Positions 48,502 to 60,470 are shown, counted from the stretch's first letter. The stretch is DNA of 64,000 nucleotides from Begonia masoniana (GCA_022432975.1 CM039503.1:49765259-49829258); one strand, 5' to 3'. Numbers and translations: made by a program. The notes: a model not told the origin generated them from the sequence alone.

Positions 48502-50690
48502 CAGTAAATATACAGTTTGGTTCTTCCATGTTTCATTATTTTTTAAGCAGTCAAATGTAACCAAAGCCATGAAAATCACCTCCAGTTATGATTGGCTTCG
48601 AAGTGCACATAGGATGGCGGCCATTTTCGACCGAGGTAAATCCCGGATTACCTCAGAGTCCGTTGGGAGATGTTTATAGACTGTTTGTGAAGATTTGTTC
48701 GTGAAAAATAGACAAGAAATGGAAACAAGATTTGTTTTTTTTTTAAAACTTGCTCTGTTTGAAGGAAGTGTATTGTTTTTCAGAATTATTCAATGAAAAC
48801 ACTGATTGGTTCCCATTTGTTTCCTCTCGAAAAGATGAACAGCTTTTCGAAACATTACTCAGATTGGCCGTCCTTTTGGCTCGCCGGAATCCGGCAACCG
48901 AGTTTGTATAAATTCCAAAGGATATGAAGACTTTGCTTGTACTCTGAATTTATGTTTAGTGCATAGGATGAATTTCTCTCTTTGCTTTGGTTAATTTGTT
49001 ACTAATTATAAAGTTTAATTTATTATTTTGAGGTTAATTTAATCATTTATTATATTTTATTTTAATAGATTCTAAGAAAGTTAAGTGATTGTGAGATTAA
49101 ATTCAAGTTTTCTTTAATTTATAAATAACTTTGAAAATTATGAAAATGAGTTATAATTTGAATTTTATTTGTGCATTATAGATCTTAGTTATGGTTTTGT
49201 TATCTCTTTAAATTTACATAAGCTATAACGGCAAAATTCGCAGTTGTAGTTCGAATTTCATAGTGATAATTTATTGGTCATTGTTTTTTTTTTCATACGA
49301 GTTTTTCTACGTAAATTTAATTTCCCGAATTTATTTTTTATTTTTTTAGTTGTCGTTTTAGTTTTAGCACTTGTAAAGTAAATAAAACGAGAGGACAAAT
49401 TACATAATATTTTCTCTAGTTTCCCATGGTAAAAAGTCTAAAACACTATTTTCTTCAAATTTCTTAAATTTCTCAAAATTCCATTTTAAAATAAAATTTA
49501 ATTATCAAAATATTGAAAAAAAAAAGAGTCATACATGACACTGCAGACTCATTAAGAGTGATACAGGAGTTTGTTTCCGATTTTGTCTTCTTTCAAGCTT
49601 GCATCATTTGCCACGCTACTAGTCAACTTAATTTTTCGATAAAAATTTACCCTTTGATGGTTTTTTGTTTTTGATTTTTGAAAACAGTTTATAAGTTGAA
49701 ATTAAGGGTAAAATCCAATTTCACCCTCAAACTATTATTATTATTTTTTTTTTTTTTAAAAAAAAACCCTTAAAGTATTAACTATAACAAATCAAACCTT
49801 AAACTATCTAAAATCTAACAATTCAACCTCTGGCGGTCGACCGATAATCTCATGTTCTGCATTTTACACACAGAATAGGAGACTGTTCTTAAAGCGCGAC
49901 CCCCCATTCTGTCGGAGATTTAATTACACGTCCCTCGCGCATGCACAACGGGGGACCGATCTAAAAAGAACGGCCCCCATTCTATCCGGGGTCGATGCGG
50001 GGTTGTAGAACCCCCCCCCCCCCCCCCCTGCGCAGTGCGTTGAAATGGGGAGCCACGCTTCAGAACACTGCCCTTCGTGTGTTGAACACGGGGGGCCTGA
50101 ACGGGGGGAGTTCCCCCTCAAACAGGGGGCCGATCCCCCGTTAGTATATATAACATTGGTCCCTTATGCACTCTCCATCGTCTGAAATCAAGAGAAATAT
50201 CATTGAATCCGTAATTTTTGTCACCAAAAAATCCTCAAATCTCAACCCTCGTCGTCGAAAATCTCAAAATCTAAAGCCTCATATTCGAGAACCCAAACCC
50301 AAGGTGTCCAATGTCAAAATTCTGAAACTAGACCCTCCTAATCGGCAAAAAACCAAAACCCGAGCCTCCTAATTGCCGAAAATCTCTAACCAGAGCCTCC
50401 TCATCGCCGAAAATCTTCTAATTCGACCCACATTTTTTTGAAAATCCTCAAACTCGATACCATTTTTGTGAAAATCCCCAAACTCGATCCTATTTTACTG
50501 AAAATGGCCAAAAATCGAAACCCTAATTTTTGAAATGGCCCCCAATTTTTTTTTTTAAAACGAAAGGCTCCCCCCGACACAAGCCGACCCATCAAATTGG
50601 GCACCTTCGCCACAAGGTCTCTGGATCAAGTACCGCGGCCACCGTCTGGTTATTTGTTGATAGAATTTTGAAACCAGGGATGTCTACAAC
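48502..50690. other. Intergenic stretch with GC-rich repeats and a poly-C tract
   Basis: The first 300-450 bp are the 3' flank of the DUF936 gene. 49020-49700 is featureless AT-rich DNA. At 49700-49745 AAGGGTAAAATCCAATTTCACCC resembles the inverted-repeat ends of the element at 660-1243, and 49850-50140 is GC-rich with similar CCCCCATTCT words and a run of about 22 C at 50009-50030. TATATATAAC lies at 50143. 50210-50520 is an irregular series of 'CCTCCTAATCGCCGAAAATC'-type repeats. Confidence 0.5.
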
Positions 50691-50704
50691 AGTTTGAGCT
50701 GGAT

Positions 50705-51311
50705 ATGTCAATGCGCTCGATTATTTATAGGAAGACTGTCAACTTTAGCGGTTGGGAGTCTTTGGACATCAAAGAGATGCTTGACTGCATCTCCTTGCAC
50801 GAGGTGTACAACATGTGGGGAGACAGCTGTGACAAAATTGTTCGCTTATTTTACGCAAACTTGGCTGTTATTGGGAGGCAGGGGTGCTTGAAGACGTACC
50901 TATTCGGTACAGATATTGTCGTAACTGCAGGTGATTCAATGAATTGCCCGAATTTGCCGCATAAGACAAGAGTGTGATTTTGTCAGATTGGCAAATGGAC
51001 TGCAATTCCTTAGGCAAATCCACTGCAATTCGGATATTGCATCATTCATGAAACTGAAATCGAAGGACTTGAACGTCAAAACTTGGGTTATTCACAACCC
51101 GATCAGCCACACCGTGTTGCTGAAGGATGGACATAGAAATCTCATGAGCTGGATGAATCTCTATGTTATGAAAAAAACTCTATAGGGGCACAATGTTTGA
51201 CCCGGGGTACATGATTTTAGGTCTTATAGAAGAGATCGGGCGAACACGCAACAAGAATCTGACGTACGGGACATTGATTTGGAAGATCGTGGAGCGATCT
51301 CAGGTAAAGCT
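50705..51311 (+). pseudogene. Transposon-type ORF, 5' part (interrupted by element B)
   Basis: The open frame 50705-50977 (about 90 residues, with IVRLFYANLAVIG) and a second frame with LNVKTWVIHNPISHTVLLK resemble the 'putative plant transposon protein' type of ORF common near gypsy-like elements. A third piece, FDPGYMILGLIEEIGRTRN, continues to 51311. Element B inserted here with AAGCT / TAGCT flanks; the frame resumes at 59389. The gene was already decayed (frameshifts at about 50978 and 51185). The family call is tentative. Confidence 0.45.
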
Positions 51312-53569
51312 TGTAACGACTCTAATTCTTTACCCTTAATTTTTCGTAAAATTTTTTCTTTTTAAACCTCTAAATCAATTAAAACATCCTCAAAACCATT
51401 TAAAGAAAATATAATAAAATAGAAGAATCAATCAGCCAAAAGAACCGAGGGCAAAAAGGGCAACTGCCTGAAATTTGCATGGCCGATCGATCGGCCATTT
51501 CAGTCGATCGATCGCCCCTTTTCTTCTCTTCATAGCCGATCGATCGCCCGTTTTGGCGATCAATTGGCATACTCTCTGGAATTTGTTCCAGAGAGTTGCC
51601 TCAATTCTTTTCTCCTTCTTTCCCCTGCACACTTCATCACTTCTTTACCCTTTCCTTCAACTCCAACGCCAAACAACATACTAAAACATACTAAACACTT
51701 CAACCAAACTTACTCACACATCCTTCATAGTCTCACTCAAAAACCGACTCAAAACATATTTAAAACGTAATCAAATTTCATAAAAACAAACCGCGTAGTT
51801 CTGTTTAAAAATTGAACAATTCCCTCTGTTTGAAAATATCAAAAACACAACAAAATACTATACATTATCTATCCAGACACCAAACATCCTAATATGATTC
51901 CACTATATAATTTTCCTACGTTTCTATCTATCAAAATCCCAAAAACATTTACTTACATCTCCCCGAGTCAAAATTCGCACCGACTGCCAGCGCACTCCCA
52001 CGGGCCATCCTCCATCAACGTGTTCATACTTCGGGTGGAAGAACGTCGTCCTCACCTGTCTCGAAATCACCTACACCATAGAATTAAACTATGAGCTAAA
52101 GGCTCGGTAAGTCTACGTGAATGCACGTGAATGCTATGCATGTGCGGTTCGTAAAACATGCATCCTACCTTTCTGCTATTCATTTCATTTAAAACGTCAC
52201 CGGGGCTTCGTTCTCAGTAGATAGAAGCGGCACATCCGACGATTGGATAGCCCCTTGTATCTATCCGGGGGGAAAACATACTTCATCCGACAGCCATGTC
52301 TGAACCACCGCCACCAACGTGACCATCAATACATACTTTTTACCTTTTCTTTAACCTTTTCCATTTCATGAAAATATCCATAGAAATTCTTTTTTTTTCA
52401 TGCCTTTCAAAAACCATGATGCGTGAACATGTACTATGCCATAAACGAAATCGAGACAAACAAACAATGAACTTAAACAATCAACAACTTAACCAAACCT
52501 AAAACTACTACCCAACCTATTTACCCAACACATTCTACATCGCCAATTTCCTCAATCAATATAAATCTTATGGTGTAGGCCAATCGGCCAAACGAGTCAC
52601 GAAGACTTACCTCGCGTCCGTTGCAATTCAAGCTCCGTCCGCGAGCGTTGTTCACCTATGGCAATTCCAAACAATTGTCATTAAAACTGAGTTTAAACTG
52701 TTAAACTTCCAAACTAACGAAACCCTTAACTATAGAAATCTCCTAAAACTTTAATTTAACTCATTGAGGCATTTCGTCGAGCAATTCACGCTCACAAATC
52801 CTAAACCTCCATTAATGGAGTTTTCCAAAACTTCACATACCCGATTTTCAACCAAAACGCTAAATACATTTATTATTTCGCCCAATAAAGCTCAATAATC
52901 ACAAATAGGGCGATATCCAACCATTTCTAACATAACCCGACTAATTCATCAAAAACCTAACGAAACCCTAACTGTATTTAACCCTTAAAATCGAGAACTA
53001 ACGGACTAAAACTATAGAATCGTACCTAGGAAGCAAAGACGGAGAAGAAACGTGAAGAACCGGAGCCGATCGGAGGAAGAATCGCCGGCGTTGAGGAGGG
53101 CGTCGTCTGAAAATGGAGAGAAACTTCTCTTTGGAGAAGTTTCTTCACGAATGAAGAAACTGATAGGGGGGGGGGGGGGATTTAATATGTTTTAAATTTT
53201 AAGTTGACAATTTACTCTTTTGCCCTTTTCACTTAGTTTTCCATTTATTTCATTATTTAACTATCGATTTGGTTTCTCCTAACTTTCTTTATTTCTCCAT
53301 ATATTCCAATTTGCTCATAGGAACTTTCCGTTCGTAAAACGGACTTAATTTGCTATTTTTACGAATTAAAACGCCATAGGGTTAAAACGGAAACTTGGGC
53401 GTTACCCCACCGATTTGGATTCCTGAAGTTTCCATATTTCTCCTAAAATCCATATAAATCATCGAGGTTCTAATAAAGCTCTCCATTCACAAAACGGACA
53501 TATTTCACTTATTTACAAAAATGCCATTGTGTATCGAAAATTCAAAAACCCGTAAAACCGGGTGTTACA
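51312..53569 (-). repeat. Element B 3' LTR (2.26 kb, complete)
   Basis: On the minus strand it runs TGTAACACCCGG to TCGTTACA. Landmarks: a poly-G run (53166-53179) near the start of the proposed exon 1, the GACGCGAGGTAAGTCTTCGT block (52600-52615), and GCCGATCGATCGGC-type palindromes at 51480-51565. The purine tract AATTAAGGTGGATGAAA lies just before it on the minus strand (53570-53586). Confidence 0.92.
52024..53180 (-). CDS. Putative LTR-internal spliced ORF, element B 3' LTR
   Basis: Proposed exons on the minus strand are about 53180-53026 (ends TCCTAG/GTACGA), 52655-52611 (45 nt; after CATAG; ends GCGAG/GTAAGT) and 52070-52024 (after GGTGTAG; TGA at 52026-52024). Exon 2 reads EQRSRTELELQRTR and the tail reads GDFETGEDDVLPPEV-stop. 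Compared with solo LTRs 1 and 3 the differences are largely third-position. Exon 1 is open in the matching frame (for example DDALLNAGDSSSDRLRFF) but has no ATG. The upstream frame of the terminal block has a stop six bases before GGTGTA, so the tail would need splicing to be reached. Confidence 0.42.
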
Positions 53570-56043
53570 TTTCATCCACCTTAATTAAAATTTTGTCCTC
53601 AAAATTTGCTTAGCTTATAGTCCTTGACATTAACGTCTCCTGTCCTACAGCCTAATTCTTCGATTTACTATTACTCTGTTCTTTCCGAGTGTCTCCTCTC
53701 CATCTCACAAATATTTTGAATTTCTCTTTTAGAACTTTGGTTTTATCTATACTTAGGGTCAACTTCTATGGTTCTAACCCAAAACTCCTGAACTCAATGA
53801 TGCAGCGCTAACTACGCTCCAGATTATGCATTACGTGTTATTAGATTCCTAAGTCTCCAATTCGTATAACCCCATTGCATATCCATGCACCTAAATAATT
53901 CACGCATGTGTTCATCACTCATAGGTTAAACCTTCTAACTCTTCTAATTTGGTCCTATTTTGGGTTTCCTCGATCAAAACTTACCACAATTCCTCGTATT
54001 CCTAATAAAACTAAACTTCCTAACATCAGCTAGATCGAATATCGTCCAAAGATTTCTACCAACCCCTGGGCTATAACCCAAACTTCTGCATAAATTCATG
54101 TGCTCTCTATCCGTAGTTGGAAAGCATGCCAATTCAAATTTCTACATTTTATCTAGTAATAATCCCTCATAAACTGTTTTATCTCTAGTACTCTGTGATC
54201 ATATGTTTTCTCGAGCAACTCGCCGATTGTCGATGACTATTTCGGTGTGGGCTTCTCAACTAAGCTCTCATTGCTATACTCCACATGCTATATCGTCAAA
54301 ATATCTCAGATTTTAACAAGTCCAACAGGGAGCCAAAATTGCCAATCTCTTAAGATCCTTATTCCTTTGTAATTAAGATCATATAAACATCATATTTCAA
54401 ATTAAAAATATTAACGAGCTCCCTCGTTATGCCATTAATTGAAATTCTCATATTATCTACATTACGCTTCATTTGTCTTACTTAGATCTTTATGAACTCC
54501 GAGTACCGTCAAGTCTCTAATTTCACCATTGATTTGCTCTAAACTATTAATTCTAGCTTTAGACCATTTATGTACTCATTGGTCTCGACTTGTTATATAC
54601 GAGTCGAACTTCTTAAATTTTCTAACTTAGCCTCACTTCTAAGTTTACTTAAATGATTCCTGTGCAAATCTCAATTCTCCCCATTCAATAAACCGAGAAT
54701 TTCACAAATCGCACAACGTTAAACAATTATCTAAATTTCTAATCTTAACCTCTCATTTACTCTAACAATCCCTTCCGCTTATCCCTAATATCGCACAAGG
54801 ATTTCTTCGAAGTTAATAAATGGCCTACCATCTTTCGTTCCTCCTACTCAGGCTCTAAATGTTCTACTTGGTTCCAGTGCAATGATTTATCCAACGATAT
54901 TCTTGTTTGAAAACTTGTTGTAGATAAGTTTACACTCTTACTCCAATTCTCCTCAAATTCTCAAATCTTGCCTTTTTTTATTTTCCAACAATTTAAAACA
55001 TTTCTTCATTAATGCTAACCTTCCTAGTTCCTCGAATATTGATGCTTCTACCTCCATCCTGGAGGTAGCCTCATGCTTGTGGCTCTTAACTTAAATTGTA
55101 CCAACTATAAATTCACAACTTAACTCTTATTTTTTTGCTTCATAATCTAATCAAGCAACACTAAATGCCTGACGTGTCTACAACTCTTTGATCACACTTA
55201 ATTTCATTAAATCTCCCCCTTATAGTATGTCGATCGAACTCTTTTCGTAATTAACAATCGTCCTCAATTGACTAGTCTTTTCAGACAATACTTATCTCCT
55301 AAAGATCGGCCAAACTTTGTATGTCGTGTATCAACTGTCGTATAACTTTAACCCTTTATTGTCTCAAATTTTGTTAACCTTCCAACTCCGAGTAAATACC
55401 CTTATCTTCTTCGTCGATATAGGTCGATACGAACACCCCTACGTAATCGCTCATATCTTACGTCTTCAACGTTGCATTGTTCCATCAGCCCTTTACAAAA
55501 GAAGTTGACGCATTGCATACCCCTTCCACAATCTACTTAAACTAAACTTTTGAGTGCCACCTTTGTCTAAATGCTCCCAACTTCTCGTGGATCTAGGTTA
55601 TTTAAATTTCTGCTATATTTTCTTATCCACTTGTACGTACAAATGATACCTCGACAATCTAATACATTCTCTAGTAAGTCTTACATCTAAACTTCAAATT
55701 TCTCCTCGATTGATCATATTCTAAACTCTAAGGGTTTGTCAATTAGGGTCTAGTTCCCATTTATTTAAACCTTATATCCCGTAAGTTGTACCCCTCATGG
55801 AAATTGAATCTTAAGTGCTCAATTCTCACAGTTATGCCGGGTCATGGACTTTAACGCATAACTCTATCCCTCCTTTATTCGAAGTCTATGTCGTCCCCTC
55901 TCTATTTTTTTAAGCTTACTTCAACCTATCACACAATTATCATCTCCATATATTCCAACTCTATACTACATCCCTACTCTAATATTCTCCATTCCATTAA
56001 CTGTTGAAATAAAACTATACCTGAAACGACTGAGGGTTGGGCG
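53570..56043 (-). other. Element B non-coding internal domain
   Basis: There is no ORF of note on either strand. Blocks align with element C, for example minus-strand GACCCTAAGTAT, GGAAAGAACAGAGTAATAGT and TTTTGAGGACAAAATTTTAA near 53585-53770, and GGAGGAACGAAAG near 54835-54850. Confidence 0.75.
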
Positions 56044-56477
56044 TTATCCTCGTCTTCGTTCGGGGCAATTATCCTCGGTGAAATTTCTTTCTTTTGGTTA
56101 GTAGCCTTCCTCGAGCAATTTAAGGCATAATGGCCCACCTCCCCTCATTTATAGCATTGGTCCGTACCCAATCTACACATACCCCAATGGTTCTTCTTAC
56201 ACTTTGAGCATCGAGGCATATGCTGAGATTCTTGTACGCGCTTTCATCGGCTTTGTTTGATTTCTTTCTTGCCCATCCTCTTCGTACCGTGGTTATTGGG
56301 AGCGACCACTCCTTGGATCCTAGGGTTTTCTCGGTTTGTCAACATCTCAAGCTGACAAGATTGCCTATCTATAAGTTGTGCTTGTCGGTCAATGTGTTGG
56401 GATTGTTGATCAATGAACTCCCTAAGTTGATCAACAGTGTCGCTCTTTTCATCTCTACCGTTTCCTCTACGTACCAT
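56044..56477 (-). pseudogene. Element B gag remnant with zinc knuckles
   Basis: The frame opens at 56477 and gives a charged helical segment (DQQSQHIDRQAQLIDRQS), then a linker parallel to that of element C. Further on are CSKCKKNHWGMC and, after an in-frame stop that replaces the first Cys of the second knuckle, GEVGHYALNC. The capsid domain is missing, as in C. Confidence 0.75.
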
Positions 56478-56542
56478 TTTGTAACCCTATAAAATTAAAG
56501 ACAACATATTTAAGTAATTAAAATAAAAGAAAGCATATAACG

Positions 56543-57490
56543 TAGGGGTGGGCAGAACCGGACCAGAACCGGTGGACCGATCTGGACCGTCAGTTCGGTC
56601 CGGTTCTTGGGTGGTTTTTTGAGTTATGGGACCGGTTCCCGGTTCCCAGACCCATGGGACCGGAACCGCGGTCCACGGTCCCGGTTCTGTTGATCACAGA
56701 ACCAGGAACCGTGGGAGAACGGACAAAATATTGTTCCATTGATCCAACCACCGTCAGCTTCTGCTCCTTCAGATCTGCTGCAATCGAATCGACCCCTGAA
56801 AATGGAAAATTAAACAAACCCAGAAAACATTAGTACGATGAATCTAGTTTCAGAAACTGTAAAACCAGAAAACCCAGGATGAAATACCGTAGATGTCTGC
56901 AGCTGCTTCTATGGCTCTCTGCTTTGTTTTCTCGTCGGTCATCGTCATCACCTTTAAAACCACCTTCTGCTCGAGAAATAGATAAATTATGAACAGGCTA
57001 AGAATGGAGGTGAAGAAGATTAGAAGATGAAGAAGAAGAAGATGTACCTGAGCCATTGGGAAGAAGGAAGAGGAAGTGTAAAGGTGAAGAATTGAAGGAG
57101 AAAGGTTGGTGGAGTTTTCTGAATTGGAAGTGCCTCGGTTTTAGGCAGCAAAAGAAAAAATTCATGATTTTCTGGTCTTGTAGCTTCATGACTTTGCCTT
57201 GCCTCTCTGCCCTTAACCTCTCATCAATTAATCAAATCCAAAATCTAAACGATAACCAATTGAGAGTCTTAATTGCATTTTTAACGAAAAAAAAATCAAA
57301 AAATAAAAATAAAAATTATTGGGAGGAACCGGTACCGAACCGGGAACCGGACCGTAAATTCGGTCCGATCTCGGTTCAGTACCGGTTCCTCATGGGACCG
57401 GTTCCGGTTCTAGAACCTAAAATACCGAATTGTCCGGTCTGGTCCGGTTCCAAGCGGGAACCGGACCGGACCGGACCGTGCCCACCCCTA
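56543..57490. mobile_element. hAT-like non-autonomous element carrying a captured gene fragment
   Basis: The ends TAGGGGTGGGCA (56543-56554) and TGCCCACCCCTA (57479-57490) are perfect 12-bp inverted repeats; subterminal regions are dense in GGTCCGGTTC / GAACCGGACC. ATAACGTA occurs on both sides (56537-56544 and 57491-57498), the 8-bp duplication expected of hAT elements. It encodes no transposase. The centre carries exons of a host-type gene (next entry). Confidence 0.88.
56735..57056 (-). pseudogene. Captured fragment of a heavy-metal-associated (HIPP-type) gene
   Basis: Minus-strand exons are 57056-57048 (MAQ, then GTACAT donor), 56966-56888 (after GAGCAG; KVVLKVMTMTDEKTKQRAIE..., ends TACG/GTATTT) and 56795 to about 56735 (after TTTCAG; VDSIAADLKEQKLTVVGSM). 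Phases match (0, then 1). The roughly 50 residues follow the first two thirds of the HMA domain of plant HIPP proteins of the type lacking the CXXC metal motif. The rest of the domain and the Pro-rich tail with CaaX box are absent; sequence then reverts to element subterminal repeats. Introns are retained, so capture was from genomic DNA. Confidence 0.8.
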
Positions 57491-57574
57491 ATAACGTACT
57501 TACAGTTGAAGAGGTATGTCCGTGTAGTGGCTGTGCAGTCGAACAGTCTACAGAACTGATTTTAAAACCCGGGG

Positions 57575-57586
57575 GTTCTGATACCA
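57575..57586 (-). other. Element B primer-binding site
   Basis: The minus strand reads TGGTATCAGAAC four bases inside the 5' LTR, one base away from the initiator tRNA-Met complement used by C. Confidence 0.85.
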
Positions 57587-57590
57587 TAAC

Positions 57591-59388
57591 TGTAACGACC
57601 CTAATTCTTTACCATTAATTTCCCGTAAAAAATTTTCTTTTTAAACCTCTAAATCAATTAAAACATCCTCAAAACCATTTAAAGAATATATAATAAAATA
57701 TGAGAATCAATCAGCCAAAGGAACCGAGGGCAAAAAGGGCAACTGCCCAAAATTTGCATGGCCTATCGATCGGCCATTTCAGCCGATCTATCGGTTATGG
57801 CGATTTCTCACAGGCAATCGATCGCCCCTTTTCTTCTCCTCATAGCCAATTGATCGCGCGTTTTGGCGATCGATCGGCATACTATCTGGAATTCGTTCCA
57901 GAGAGTTGCCTCAATTCTTTTCTCCTTCTTTCCCCTGCACACTTCATCACTTCTTTACCCTTTCCTTCAACTCCAATGCAAAACAACATACTAAAACATA
58001 CTAAACACTTCAACCAAACTTACTCACACATCCTTCATAGTCTCACTCAAAAACCGACTCAAAACATATTTAAAACGTAACCAAATTTCATAAAAACGAA
58101 CCGCGTGGTTCTGTTTAAAAATTGAACGATTCCCTTTGTTTGAAAATATCAAAAACACGACAAAATACTATACATTATCTATCCAGACTCCAAACATCCT
58201 AATATGGTTCCACTATACAATTTTCCTAAGTTTCTATCTATCAAAATCCCAAAAACATTTACTTACATCCCCACGGGTCAAAATTCGCACCGACTGCCAG
58301 CGCACTCCCACAGGCCATCCTCCATCAATGTGTTCATACTTCGGGTGGAGGAACGTCGTCCTCACCTGTCTCGAAATCACCTACACCATAGAATTAAACT
58401 ATGAGCTAAAGGCTCAGTAAGTCTACGTGAATGCACGTGAATGCTATGTATATGCAGTTCGTAAAACATGCATCCTACCTTTTTGCTATTCATTTCATTT
58501 AAAACGTCACCGGGGCTTCACTCTCAGTAGATAGAAGTGGCACATCCAACAATTGGATAGCCCCTTGTATCTACTCGGGAGGAAAACATGCTTTATCCGA
58601 CAGCGATGTCTAAACCACCGCCACCGACGTGACCATCAATACATACTTTTTACCTTTTCTTTTACCTTTTCCTTTTCATGAAAATATGTATAAAAATTCT
58701 TTTTTTTTCATGCCTTTCAAAAACCATGATGCGTGAACATGTACTATGCCATAAACGAAATCAAGACATACAAACAATGAACTTAAACAATCAACAACTT
58801 AACCAAACCTAAAACTACTACCCAACCTATTTACCCAACACATTCTACATCTCCAATTTCCTCAATCAACATAAATCTTATGAAGTAGGCCAATCAGTCA
58901 AACGAGTCACGAAGACTTACCTCGCGTCCGTTGCAATTCAAGCTCCGTCCACGAGCGTTGTTCACCTATGGCAATTTCAAACAACTGTCATTAAAACTGA
59001 GTTTAAACCGTTAAACTTCCAAACTAACGAAACTCTTAACTATAGAAATCTCTTAAACTATCGATTTAACGATCGATTTGGTTTCTCCGAACTTTTCTTA
59101 TTTCTCCATATATTCCAATTTGTTCATAGGGTTCCAATAAAACTTTCCGTTCGCAAAACGGACTTAATTTGCTATTTTTACGAATTAAAATGTCATAGGG
59201 TTAAAACGAAAACTTGGGCGTTACCCCACCGATTTGGATTCCTGAAGTTTCCATATTTCTCCTAAAATCCATATAAATCATCGGGGTTCTAATAAAGCTC
59301 TCTATTCACAAAACAAGCTTATTTCACTTATTTACAAAAATGCCATCGTGTATCAAAAATTCAAAAACTCGTAAAATCGGGTGTTACA
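57591..59388 (-). repeat. Element B 5' LTR (1.80 kb, internally deleted)
   Basis: It matches the 3' LTR closely but lacks about 0.47 kb corresponding to 52750-53260, the segment with the proposed exon 1. The 45-nt exon (58965-58921) and terminal exon (58380-58334) remain. GATCG palindromes lie at 57765-57875. Confidence 0.9.
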
Positions 59389-59534
59389 TAGCTGCCTACT
59401 GGAGAGCAGCGGAGAGCTTCAAGATCCGTCGATGTATTTGACAGACTTCGTTTGACTTGGATGAGCCTAGTCGAAGTTGCCGGGTCATGGATGCTGAAGG
59501 GAGATCCCGGGGACTCCACATCTCATGATGTTTC
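59389..59534 (+). pseudogene. Transposon-type ORF, continuation after element B
   Basis: The frame from 51311 resumes (LPTGEQRRASRS, FDRLRLTWMSLVEVAGSW) and stays open up to the point where the copia LTR begins at 59535. Confidence 0.4.
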
Positions 59535-60049
59535 TGTTAGCTTAAAATACGTTTAAGTCTAACTATATTTTTGATGATTGTAATTAACATGAAATATATA
59601 AATATAAAATGATTGAAAGAAATGAAAGTTATTAATAATTGCAGTTAATTTGAAATGCCCTTTAAAAAAGGTATTATGTTTTCTAACGATTTTGATTAAG
59701 TGCTGGTAGTCAAGACTGGTGCAAGCAAAGTCTGACGAAATCGACATCGACCGATTGCAGAACCAATTGATTAATCGATCGAAGTCGTCTGTAGTAATTA
59801 CATCTGTAACGAACTTTAATTAAACCCTTGTACTATTCCTAAAAATCCCATGAAATTTTAAACTTTTATTCGTATTTTGATCATGCATGCATAAGGGTGC
59901 TCAACCCCATTCAGCAGAAGACTATTCATGTGTGAAAATTTCCTCTCGGGTTCTATCACTTAATTTCTCTCGGAATCAATAATCACTTAGTTCTTCTCGG
60001 GTTTCATCAATTTAAGCAGTGGAGGAAGATGTTTCTCTCTATCGGGTTT

Positions 60050-60470
60050 GGACGATGGAAACAGAAGGAAATACCTCTCAGGTTTCATCAATTTAAACAG
60101 TGGAGGAAGATATTTCTCTCTATCGGGTTTGGACGACAAAAACTTTAGGAGGCGTGGACGACAAAAACTGTAAGCAGTGTGGACGACTGAAAACAGTAAT
60201 CAGTGTGGACGACTAAAAACTGTAGACAGTGTGGACGACTGAAAAACTGTAGGCAGTGTGGACGACTGAGTTTCTCTGCCAGAATACTTAACTAAACTTT
60301 ATCGTCCACAGACTTTGGACGATGACTTTCTTACATAATACTTAACTAAAAATTTATCGTCCACAGAGTTTGGACGATGACTTTCTTACAGAATACTTAA
60401 CTAAAATTTATCGTCCACATTCTTCCACGTGACTTATTCGTCCACGTGACTTACTTGTCCACAGGCTACT
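60050..60470. repeat. GTGGACGAC tandem repeats in solo LTR 3
   Basis: About five copies of a 26-28 bp unit (CAGTGTGGACGACTGAAAAC) lie at 60155-60270. A 54-bp unit containing TTTATCGTCCACAGA and GTTTGGACGATGACTTTCTT is repeated at 60300-60420. GTCCA/TGGAC words then alternate in both orientations, giving hairpin potential. Confidence 0.82.

Larger units (their letters stand above)
51312..59388 (-). mobile_element. Element B: non-autonomous LTR retrotransposon related to C
   Basis: Minus-strand element with LTRs at 57591-59388 (5') and 51312-53569 (3'), flanked by AAGCT / TAGCT (one mismatch). It has a primer site, a gag remnant with zinc knuckles and a non-coding interior. A hAT-like element is inserted between the primer site and gag. 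There is no protease, RT or integrase. Interior blocks align with element C, so the two belong to one LARD-like group, although their LTRs are diverged. Confidence 0.9.

Noticed and set aside
56590..56817. Minus-strand ORF ending in RSPTVPGSVINRTGTVDRG
   Set aside because: Only its first 24 or so residues are HIPP-derived; the rest is translated hAT subterminal repeat.
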